Below, in pieces: positions 1 through 5,035 of a DNA stretch of 5,035 nt. The stretch is from Armatimonadota bacterium. Its GTDB lineage: Bacteria; Sysuimicrobiota; Sysuimicrobiia; Sysuimicrobiales; Humicultoraceae. The stretch lies in NCBI GenBank assembly GCA_016198805.1, contig JACQHU010000117.1:1-5035 (forward strand), read 5' to 3'. Position 1 is the first letter of the stretch. Every line of letters begins with the position of its first letter. The translations under genes and the position numbers were made by a program. Below the pieces are notes generated by a model. The model worked only from the letters and a program-made list of their open reading frames with translations, was not told the origin of the DNA and did not search any database.

Positions 1-1016
1 CATCGGTCGATGAGTGAGCCCATCGGATGTCCAAGGATCCTGACGTCGTCTCCGACCCGGAGCGCCTTTCCAGCTTCCGAGCGGGCGGCCTGCGTGTTGA
101 CGCACAGCCGGTAGAAGTGGTCGAAGCGCGCCCGGGGCGCCCACGCGGGCATTGTCGCCTCGCGTTGCCGCGCGAAGTGGCGCTGGAATCCGGGATCCTC
201 TCCCCCCGTCTGGGGATCACGCGAAGGGACGACGCAGCGCGGGGAGGGGCTGACTCCCTCAAGGGTCACAGTGCCGACGGCGAACTGGACGACGGCGGGC
301 GCGCCAGGTTTCACCGCCACGTGCAGGACCGCGATGCCGCCCGTCAGGAGCCGGTAGCGCACATCTGTGAACGCGGCCTGCCGGATGAGATCCGCCAGGC
401 TCTCGGGATCGGCCCACTGCCGGATGGAGTCGTGCAGGTACTGGTAGGCGTCGCGCCGGCCCGAGAGCCACCCGCCCAGACGTGGGATGACCGTCCTCGA
501 GTAGAGGTCGTAGACCGCCCGCAGCCACCGGGAGCGCGGCCGGCCGAACTCCAGCACGACCAGGCGGCCTCCGGGGCGCAACGCCCGGTAGACCTCGGCC
601 AGCGCCTGCGGCGGGCGCGGGACGTTGCGGAGGCCGAACGCGAATGTCGCGGCGTGCAGCGTCCCGTCCCTTACCGGCAGGGCCTCGGCATCGGCGCAGA
701 TCAGGCTGACCGTGGACGCCAGGCCGCTCCGGGCGAGCCGGCGCGCCGCGCCCGCAAGCATGCCCGGGGCGAAGTCCACACCGACCGCGCGCCCGCCTCG
801 GCCGACCACGCGGGCCATGCCGATCACCATGTCGCCGGTCCCGCAGCAGGCGTCCAGCGCGACATCCCCCGGCCGCAGCGCGGCGGCCCTGACGGCGGCG
901 CGTTTCCACAGGACGTGGACGCCGCCGCTGAGGATGTGGTTCAGCAGATCGTACCGGTCGGCGATGGTGTGGAAGGCATCGCGCACCCACCGGCGGCGCG
1001 CGTCCGGCGGGATCAT
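1..1016 (-). CDS. menG: Demethylmenaquinone methyltransferase (UbiE/MenG family) with an in-frame C-terminal MOSC-like extension; 3' end outside window
   Basis: The N-terminal domain is the SAM-dependent C-methyltransferase that converts demethylmenaquinone to menaquinone, the last pathway step. I count 338 complete codons from ATG 1016 (coupled to the menE stop) with no stop before the left edge. Residues 1-236 form a complete UbiE domain: the signature YDLLNHILSGGVHVLW (22-37), SAM motif I LDACCGTGD (54-62), VGVDFAPGML (78-87), CADAEALPV (107-115), FGLRNVPRP (127-135), LRPGGRLVVLEFG (146-158) and TGGIAVLHVAVK (225-236), where UbiE proteins normally end. The frame then continues for at least 102 codons, of which about 244-338 resemble the C-terminal half of a MOSC domain. 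The methyltransferase call is firm; the extended gene structure depends on the sequence being correctly assembled. The same protein could be labelled ubiE, but the operon indicates a menaquinone role. Confidence 0.92.
   Translation of the reverse strand, partial: MIPPDARRRWVRDAFHTIADRYDLLNHILSGGVHVLWKRAAVRAAALRPGDVALDACCGTGDMVIGMARVVGRGGRAVGVDFAPGMLAGAARRLARSGLASTVSLICADAEALPVRDGTLHAATFAFGLRNVPRPPQALAEVYRALRPGGRLVVLEFGRPRSRWLRAVYDLYSRTVIPRLGGWLSGRRDAYQYLHDSIRQWADPESLADLIRQAAFTDVRYRLLTGGIAVLHVAVKPGAPAVVQFAVGTVTLEGVSPSPRCVVPSRDPQTGGEDPGFQRHFARQREATMPAWAPRARFDHFYRLCVNTQAARSEAGKALRVGDDVRILGHPMGSLIDR
3..287 (-). other. C-terminal half of a MOSC domain fused to the methyltransferase
   Basis: Codons 244-338 of the methyltransferase frame read QFAVGTVTLEGV (244-255), SPSPRCVVPSRDPQTG (256-271), FDHFYRLCVNT (298-308) and LRVGDDVRILG (319-329). 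This order (a beta strand with VGxVxLEGV, an RC followed by DPxTG, a long linker with an FxxFYRLxVNT element, then a GxxLRVGDxVxIL closing strand) is that of MOSC domains. Human mARC1, as I recall it, has RCILTTVDPDTG and later GTIKVGDPVYLL. Cys261 aligns with the cysteine that binds the molybdenum cofactor or carries sulfur in that family. The mARC/MOSC N-terminal barrel and the first half of the MOSC domain are absent, since the upstream codons encode the complete UbiE domain. Function is unknown; a half domain may not bind cofactor. Confidence 0.72.
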
Positions 1017-2515
1017 GCCCGTTCCTGGCTCGCCCATGCTGCCGACTCCAGGATCGAGCGGCGGACGATCTTGCCTCCGGTCGTGCGTGGCAGGTCATCC
1101 ACAAACCAGATGCGCCGGGGGACCTTGAACCGCGCCAGGCGCTCGGCGCAGAAGGCTTTGAGGTCCTCCTCGTCTGCCCGCGCGCCGGGCCGCAGCCGGA
1201 CTGCGGCCGCCACGATCTGCCCCCACTGTGCATCGGGGAGTCCGATCACCCCCGCGTCGGCCACCGCCGGGTGCTCGCATAGGACGTTCTCCACCTCGGT
1301 GGGGTACACGTTCTCTCCGCCGGAGATGATGAGGTCTTCCCGCCGGTCCACGACGTACAGGTACCCTTCCGGATCGAGGGAGCCGAGATCGCCGGTGTGC
1401 AGCCAGCCGTCGCGCAGCGCACTGGCGGTCTCTTCGGGCCGGCCCGCGTACCCGAGCATCACGATCGGCCCGCGGACCAGGATCTCGCCGATCTCACCGG
1501 CAGGCGCACCACCGCCGGGGGCATCGATGCGCACTTCGGCCGGGAACAGCGTCCTGCCGGCAGAGCCGAGTTTCCGGAGAAACTCGTCCGGTAGGAGCGT
1601 GGCCACCTGGGAGGCGGCCTCCGTGAGCCCGTAGGTTGTCGCCACCGGCACGCCGCCTTCCACGCAGCGTTCCAGCAGCGACCGCGGCACAGGGCCGCCG
1701 CCCAGCAGCACGCACCGCAGGTCGCGCGGAAATGGCCGCAGCGCGCGCGCGTCGAGCATGCGCCGCAGCATCGTGCCGACGACCGAGATCAGCGTCACGC
1801 CTCCGGTGTCGATTGCGCGGTTGACCGCGTCAGGGTCGAAGGCCTCGTGCACCACGACCGGGATGCCGTAGATCACGCTGCGCCAGAGAACCGCCAGGCC
1901 GCCGACGTGGTAGAAGGGCAAGACCGCCAGCCAGCAGTCGTCCCGGTGCAGGCCGAGGTTGATAGCCGAGCCGACGGCATTCCACCAGTGGTTGCCGTGG
2001 GTCAGCAGGACGCCCTTCGGGCGGCCCGTCGTCGCCGAAGTATAAATGATGCCCTGGACCGCCGCCAGGTCGATGCGGTCGCGCAACGCCACATCGGCCT
2101 CGGGGCCTCCAGCCAGGCGCTCGAGGCTCAGGCTCTGCACCCCCGGAAGGTCCTGCGCGAGGGCACCCGCCGTCTCCCCCGTCGCCTCGTTGCAGATGAC
2201 CAGCCCGGCTTCGGAGTCGGCCACCAGCCAGGCGATCTCGGGGCGCGCCAGGCGGGTGTTCAGGGGCACCATGACCGCTCCGAGGCGAGCCAGCGCGTGC
2301 GTGAGGATCACAAACGGCAGGCCGTTCCGCAGCAGGACCGCGACCCGCGTGCCTGCGGTGACGCCGGCCGCCGCCAGCTGCCTGGCGGTCCGGCCTGCGC
2401 GGCGGTCCAATTCCCCGAAGGACACACGTTCGCCGCCCGCGACGACCGCCAGCCGGTCGGGAAAGGCTGCCGCGCGGTGTGCCAGCCAGTCAGGTGTTAG
2501 CTCGTGCCGCGTCAT
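1013..2515 (-). CDS. menE: MenE, o-succinylbenzoate-CoA ligase
   Basis: This cytosolic AMP-forming acyl-CoA synthetase activates o-succinylbenzoate with ATP and CoA to o-succinylbenzoyl-CoA, the substrate of MenB. It has 500 residues, a normal length for the family, and is intact. ANL-superfamily motifs appear in order: the phosphate loop YTSATTGRPKGV (158-169), LPFYHVGGLAVL (199-210), LLGGGPVP (270-277), TTYGLTEAASQ (293-303), the adenylation motif LHTGDLG (372-378), the hinge and A8 loop DRREDLIISGGENVYPTEVE (390-409), and the C-terminal PRTTGGKIVRRSIL (476-489), whose Lys482 should be the adenylation lysine. The GNHWWNAVGSA segment after the phosphate loop, LLGGGPVP and TYGLTEAASQ are typical of MenE within the superfamily, and the operon fixes the assignment. 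The phosphate loop has Ala161 where the superfamily consensus (TSGTTG) has glycine. The gene overlaps menA and ubiE/menG by four bases each. Confidence 0.95.
   Translation of the reverse strand: MTRHELTPDWLAHRAAAFPDRLAVVAGGERVSFGELDRRAGRTARQLAAAGVTAGTRVAVLLRNGLPFVILTHALARLGAVMVPLNTRLARPEIAWLVADSEAGLVICNEATGETAGALAQDLPGVQSLSLERLAGGPEADVALRDRIDLAAVQGIIYTSATTGRPKGVLLTHGNHWWNAVGSAINLGLHRDDCWLAVLPFYHVGGLAVLWRSVIYGIPVVVHEAFDPDAVNRAIDTGGVTLISVVGTMLRRMLDARALRPFPRDLRCVLLGGGPVPRSLLERCVEGGVPVATTYGLTEAASQVATLLPDEFLRKLGSAGRTLFPAEVRIDAPGGGAPAGEIGEILVRGPIVMLGYAGRPEETASALRDGWLHTGDLGSLDPEGYLYVVDRREDLIISGGENVYPTEVENVLCEHPAVADAGVIGLPDAQWGQIVAAAVRLRPGARADEEDLKAFCAERLARFKVPRRIWFVDDLPRTTGGKIVRRSILESAAWASQERA
1022..1026 (-). 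promoter_or_regulatory. Ribosome-binding site of the methyltransferase gene, inside the menE end
   Basis: The minus strand reads AGGAA at 1026-1022, then five bases, then ATG at 1016. It lies within the last codons of menE. With the ATGA overlap (1016-1013) it fixes the start of the methyltransferase. Confidence 0.6.
2512..2515 (-). other. ATGA stop/start overlap of menA and menE
   Basis: The four bases contain the ATG of menE (2515-2513) and the TGA of menA (2514-2512). The bases before it (CTTCCTGGG) hold no convincing Shine-Dalgarno sequence. Translation of menE is therefore probably coupled to termination of menA; that coupling is inferred. Confidence 0.85.
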
Positions 2516-3459
2516 CCCAGGAAGCTCGCGGCCAGCAGGATCCCGTACGCCAGGTGCAGGCGCGAGGTCCGCTTCAGCCCCGCAACCAGCGCCGGCGCGT
2601 CGTCACGCCACCAGACCAGGTGTCCCAGGAAGAGTATCTCGGGCAGCGCCAGCCAGGGCAGCCAGAACCACCGGCCGGTCAGGCCCGCCAGGCGCAGCGC
2701 GCCCGGCGCGATCACGGCCGCCGCCAGGGCGGCCTCATAGAGGACCCGCGTCGCCGGCCCGCCGATCCTGACCGCCAGCGTCCGTTTGCCCGCGGCGCGA
2801 TCGGTCTCGATGTCGCGCAGGTTGTTGAGGATCAGGATCGCCGAGCACAGCAGCCCGACCGGCACCGACGCGGCGACCGCGAGAGTGCTAACGCCGCCGG
2901 TCTGCACGTAGGTCGTGCCCACCACCGCCATGAGGCCGAAGAAGACGAACACGAAGACTTCGCCCAGGCCGTGATAGCCGATGGGCCAGGGGCCGCCGGT
3001 GTAGGCCAGGCCCGAGGCGATGGCCAGCAGGCCGGCCACCAGCACCGGCCACCCATGGCGCACCACGAAGGACAGGCCGACCAGGGCCGCGAGCCCGAAG
3101 CAGACATAGGCGCCGGCAAGCACCTGCCGGGCTGAGAGCAGGCCCATCTGGGTCACGCGCGGCGGGCCCAGGCGGCGCGTGGTGTCGGCGCCCCGCAAGA
3201 AGTCAAACGCGTCATTGGAAAAGTTCGTGCCGATCTGGATGGCGAGCGAGATCACCAGCGCCCCGAGGGCCGCCAGGGGGTCAAACCGCCCTTCGTGCGC
3301 CGCGGCGCCAGAGCCGACGATCACCGGGGCCACGGCCGCAGACAGGGTGGGGATGCGCGCGGCCAGGACCCAGGCCCGCCAGCGTCCAACGCCGCCCGCC
3401 GGCCTGTCGGCGCGGGGAGCCGGCCTGTGCTCATCGCTGTGGGCGATCGTGCCGCTCAC
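2512..3459 (-). CDS. menA: MenA, 1,4-dihydroxy-2-naphthoate polyprenyltransferase
   Basis: This integral membrane UbiA-family enzyme transfers a polyprenyl chain from its diphosphate to DHNA with loss of CO2, giving demethylmenaquinone. From the GTG at 3459 it is 315 residues, the usual MenA size. After a hydrophilic N-terminus (about 1-26) comes WRAWVLAARIPTLSAAVAPV (28-47), the typical MenA opening. The first Asp-rich motif is NDAFDFLRGAD (82-92), fitting NDxxDxxxGxD. The second is NNLRDIETDRAAGKRTLA (212-229), fitting the family's RDxxTDxxxGKxTL. Both bind Mg-diphosphate. Hydrophobic stretches fit multiple membrane helices, at about 39-53, 62-77, 113-132, 138-152, 168-185, 191-211, 240-258, 265-283 and 302-314. 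Eight or nine are expected for the family. The TGA stop (2514-2512) overlaps the ATG of menE as ATGA. Identity as MenA rather than another UbiA-family member rests on these motifs and on the flanking menB and menE. Confidence 0.96.
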   Translation of the reverse strand: MSGTIAHSDEHRPAPRADRPAGGVGRWRAWVLAARIPTLSAAVAPVIVGSGAAAHEGRFDPLAALGALVISLAIQIGTNFSNDAFDFLRGADTTRRLGPPRVTQMGLLSARQVLAGAYVCFGLAALVGLSFVVRHGWPVLVAGLLAIASGLAYTGGPWPIGYHGLGEVFVFVFFGLMAVVGTTYVQTGGVSTLAVAASVPVGLLCSAILILNNLRDIETDRAAGKRTLAVRIGGPATRVLYEAALAAAVIAPGALRLAGLTGRWFWLPWLALPEILFLGHLVWWRDDAPALVAGLKRTSRLHLAYGILLAASFLG

Positions 3460-3463
3460 GGCA

Positions 3464-3468
3464 CCCTT
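3464..3468 (-). promoter_or_regulatory. Ribosome-binding site of menA, overlapping the menB stop
   Basis: The minus strand reads cgTAAGGGTGCCGTG. The AAGGG (3468-3464) shares two bases with the TAA stop of menB and lies four bases before the GTG at 3459. This supports GTG as the menA start. The frame stays open upstream to 3573, but those codons lie entirely within menB and encode an unrelated basic, serine-rich stretch, so they are not part of menA. Termination of menB and initiation of menA are probably coupled. Confidence 0.6.
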
Positions 3469-4285
3469 ACGGATAGCGTCGAAACTTCGAGAAGTCCGGC
3501 CTGCGCTTCTGCAGGAAGGCGTCCCGGCCTTCCTTTGCTTCGTCAGTGAGGTAATACAGCAGCGTGGCGTCACCGCCGAGTTGCTGGATGCCGGCCAGGC
3601 CGTCGGTATCGGCGTTGAACGCGGCCTTCAGCAGGCGGATCGCCAGCGGGCTCTTCTCCAGGATCTCCCGGGCCCACCGGATCCCCTCTTCCTCGAGTTG
3701 ATCGAGCGGGACGACCGCATTGACCAACCCCATCTCCAATGCCTGCTGGGCGCTGTACTGGCGGCAGAGATACCAGATCTCGCGCGCCTTCTTGTGTCCG
3801 ACGATCCGCGCCAGGTACGTCGACCCGTAGCCCGCATCAAAGGAACCCACCTTCGGCCCTGTCTGGCCGAAGATGGCGTTTGTGGCGGCGATGGTCAGGT
3901 CGCACACCGTGGCGAGCACGTTGCCGCCGCCGATGGCGTAGCCGGCCACCAGCGCGATCACAGGCTTGGGCATGATGCGGATCAGGCGCTGCAGGTCCAG
4001 CACGTTGAGGCGCGGGATCCCCTGGTCGTCCACGTAGCCGGCATCGCCCCGCACCCGCTGGTCGCCGCCTGAGCAGAACGCCTCGCCACCGGCGCCGGTG
4101 AACAGCACGACGCCGACCCCAGGGTCCTCCCGGGCGCGGGAGAACGCGTCGATCAACTCGATGATGGTCTTGGGGCGGAAGGCGTTCCGGACCTCGGGCC
4201 GGTTGATGGTGATCCTGGCGATCCCTTCCGCGTGCTCGTAGATGATGTCCGAGTATTTGCCGACCTTCTGCCAGTTCACAGGCAT
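3467..4285 (-). CDS. menB: MenB, 1,4-dihydroxy-2-naphthoyl-CoA synthase (type I, bicarbonate-dependent)
   Basis: This cytosolic crotonase-fold enzyme performs the intramolecular Claisen (Dieckmann) ring closure of o-succinylbenzoyl-CoA to DHNA-CoA. It has 272 residues from ATG 4285, or 275 from GTG 4294. In the 275-residue numbering the markers are TINRPEVRNAF (29-39), the oxyanion-hole and substrate segment SGGDQRVRGD (75-84), PRLNVLDLQRLIR (94-106), AGYAIGGGN (117-125), FGQTGPKVGSFDAGYG (142-157), KKAREIWYLCRQYSA (168-182) and the C-terminal KRRPDFSKF (263-271). The glycine in QTG (146) corresponds to the position that separates type I MenB, which uses bound bicarbonate as base, from type II enzymes such as the Mycobacterium one, which carry an aspartate there (QTD). 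I therefore infer type I. From memory, the protein is strikingly close to the Bacillus and E. coli sequences. One difference is GGGNVLAT, where those proteins have GGGHVLH. The TAA stop (3469-3467) is embedded in the ribosome-binding site of menA. Confidence 0.97.
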   Translation of the reverse strand: MPVNWQKVGKYSDIIYEHAEGIARITINRPEVRNAFRPKTIIELIDAFSRAREDPGVGVVLFTGAGGEAFCSGGDQRVRGDAGYVDDQGIPRLNVLDLQRLIRIMPKPVIALVAGYAIGGGNVLATVCDLTIAATNAIFGQTGPKVGSFDAGYGSTYLARIVGHKKAREIWYLCRQYSAQQALEMGLVNAVVPLDQLEEEGIRWAREILEKSPLAIRLLKAAFNADTDGLAGIQQLGGDATLLYYLTDEAKEGRDAFLQKRRPDFSKFRRYP

Positions 4286-4290
4286 CCGGC

Positions 4291-4297
4291 TCACCCC
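4291..4297 (-). promoter_or_regulatory. Ribosome-binding site deciding the menB start
   Basis: On the minus strand the stretch reads GGGGTGA, followed by five bases and then ATG at 4285. A GTG at 4294, inside this stretch, could also start the same frame; it has its own purine-rich AGAGGA at 4304-4299. I prefer the ATG. It gives a 272-residue protein, close to the 271 residues I recall for Bacillus subtilis MenB, and starts with MPVNW at the expected distance from the crotonase fold. The GTG would add only three residues, so the choice has no functional consequence. Confidence 0.5.
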
Positions 4298-4303
4298 GTC
4301 CTC

Positions 4304-5035
4304 TCACCTCGTCGGGACTTCTGAGCGCAGCGCCGACTCGACCGCCGCCCATACCTCCTGGTGGAGTCGCACGTTGCGGTCACGCGCCGTCCGGACCTCG
4401 ACAATGGACAGCCCGCCCGACGCCATGCCGTCCCGCACCTGTGCGCGGAACGTGACCCAGTCGCCGGCGGCGGCGAACCCGGCTCCGTACATCCTGGCCG
4501 CATGGCTGAACTCCAGGCCGTGCGGCGTCCCGAACAACGCCTCGAAATGCTCGGGGTAGGCGGCCTGGGGCATGAACGAGAAGATCCCGCCGCCGTCGTT
4601 GTTGAGGAGGACGATCGTCGCCGCGAGCCCGTGCAGCTTCGCCGCCAGCAGCCCGTTGAGGTCGTGGTAGAAGGCCAGATCACCGAGTGCCGCCACCACC
4701 GGTCCGGCGCCGGCGGCTGATGCGCCCAGGGCGCTGCTGACCAGGCCGTCGATGCCGCTGGCCCCCCGGTTGCCCAGAAAGCGGATCGGGGTGTCGATGC
4801 CGGGGAAGAACATCTCCAGGTCGCGGACCGGCATGCTGTTGCCGACGTAGAGGATCGAACCCGCCGGCAGCAGGTGCGCCAGCTCCGCGAACACCTTCCC
4901 CTCAAAGGGTTCGTCGATCCCCGCCAGGCGCAGCGCCATCGCCCGCCGCGCATGCGCCGCCATCCTCTGCCAGAGGCCCGCCCAGTCCGCCGCGTCCGCG
5001 CCGGCGTCGGGGCCCATGCCCGCGGGGCGGACCGC
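4304..5035 (-). CDS. menD: MenD C-terminal part: 2-succinyl-5-enolpyruvyl-6-hydroxy-3-cyclohexene-1-carboxylate (SEPHCHC) synthase, 5' end outside window
   Basis: This thiamine-diphosphate enzyme decarboxylates 2-oxoglutarate and adds the resulting succinyl unit to isochorismate, giving SEPHCHC, the first committed step to menaquinone. The 243 visible codons are open to the right edge with no stop. MenD proteins are about 550-600 residues, so this is roughly the last 40%. The ATG at 5017 is internal to the fragment and is not the real start. The C-terminal ThDP-binding domain is clear. Numbered from that ATG, it shows VGNSMPVRD (58-66), NRGASGIDG (83-91) and the ThDP/Mg motif opening with GDLAFYHDLNGLL (112-124) and closing with LLNNDGGGIFSF (137-148), followed by FGTPHGLEF (162-170). 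The NSMPxRD, NRGASGIDG and NNDGGGIFSF combination is specific to MenD among ThDP enzymes. The gene ends in TGA at 4306-4304, 18 bases before the preferred menB start. Nothing looks broken in the visible part. Confidence 0.95.
   Translation of the reverse strand, partial: AVRPAGMGPDAGADAADWAGLWQRMAAHARRAMALRLAGIDEPFEGKVFAELAHLLPAGSILYVGNSMPVRDLEMFFPGIDTPIRFLGNRGASGIDGLVSSALGASAAGAGPVVAALGDLAFYHDLNGLLAAKLHGLAATIVLLNNDGGGIFSFMPQAAYPEHFEALFGTPHGLEFSHAARMYGAGFAAAGDWVTFRAQVRDGMASGGLSIVEVRTARDRNVRLHQEVWAAVESALRSEVPTR

Noticed and set aside
3..309. The MOSC-like segment as a separate gene starting within the methyltransferase (for example at GTG 269 or the ATG codon for residue 289)
   Set aside because: No stop codon separates it from the methyltransferase frame, and I found no clear ribosome-binding site before these codons. 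A start there would yield a fragment missing most of a MOSC protein. A fusion is the simpler reading.
259..1233. A 324-codon minus-strand frame covering most of the methyltransferase
   Set aside because: It is a +1 shadow. The translation is Arg/Pro/Gly-rich with no motifs, while the frame starting at 1016 gives a clear UbiE protein.
27..1634. A 535-codon open frame on the plus strand, antisense to menE and the methyltransferase
   Set aside because: It lies opposite two genes with full motif support on the minus strand. Its translation is rich in Arg, Ala, Pro and Gly with no recognisable domain. Long antisense frames are expected in GC-rich coding DNA.
1847..3135. Several plus-strand frames of about 200-240 codons opposite menE and menA
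   Set aside because: They overlap one another and lie antisense to conserved genes. Their composition is dominated by Arg, Ala, Pro, Gln and Gly, as expected of GC-rich shadows.
3460..3573. A longer N-terminus for MenA starting at 3573 inside menB
   Set aside because: The extra 38 residues are encoded within menB in another frame and do not resemble a MenA N-terminus. The GTG at 3459 has a ribosome-binding sequence just upstream and gives the normal family length.
3179..4072. A 297-codon plus-strand open frame opposite menB and the start of menA
   Set aside because: It is antisense to the well-supported menB and menA, has low-complexity composition, and shows no ribosome-binding or domain evidence.
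1..5035. CRISPR arrays, tRNA or rRNA genes, insertion sequences, terminators or riboswitches
   Set aside because: None seen. Protein-coding sequence fills almost the entire window, and the only gaps between genes are 18 and 7 bases.

Overview
The window is a compact, single-strand run of menaquinone (vitamin K2) biosynthesis genes. All of them read on the minus strand, so transcription runs from the right edge of the window to the left. In order they are: the C-terminal third or so of menD (running in from beyond base 5035), menB, menA, menE, and a ubiE/menG-type methyltransferase that is still open when it leaves the window at base 1. I recognised the genes from remembered family motifs; no database search was run. 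The sequence is GC-rich (about two-thirds G+C by eye, not computed). This explains the many long spurious open frames on the opposite strand and in shadow frames. The organism is a high-GC bacterium that makes menaquinone by the classical o-succinylbenzoate route rather than the futalosine route. MenB resembles the bicarbonate-dependent type of Bacillus and E. coli, but I cannot assign a phylum from this window alone.

Layout by minus-strand direction: menD fragment 5035-4304; an 18-base gap carrying the menB ribosome-binding site; menB 4285-3467; a 7-base gap in which the menA ribosome-binding site overlaps the menB stop codon; menA 3459-2512 (GTG start); menE 2515-1013, overlapping menA by the 4-base ATGA; ubiE/menG from 1016 to the left edge, overlapping menE by another ATGA. 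No intergenic space exceeds 18 bases and I see no promoter or terminator, so this looks like the interior of one operon with translational coupling.

The enzymes cover much of one pathway. MenD makes SEPHCHC from isochorismate and 2-oxoglutarate. MenE activates o-succinylbenzoate to its CoA thioester. MenB closes the naphthoate ring to give DHNA-CoA. MenA prenylates DHNA in the membrane, and the UbiE/MenG enzyme methylates demethylmenaquinone to menaquinone. MenF, MenH, MenC and a DHNA-CoA thioesterase are not in the window.

The unusual feature is at the left end. The methyltransferase does not stop where UbiE proteins normally end (about residue 236). It continues in frame, without a stop, into about 95 residues that look like the C-terminal half of a MOSC domain (the molybdenum-cofactor sulfurase C-terminal / mARC family), including its conserved cysteine. 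The N-terminal half of that family is absent. This is either a gene fusion created by an in-frame deletion between two adjacent genes, or an assembly artefact.
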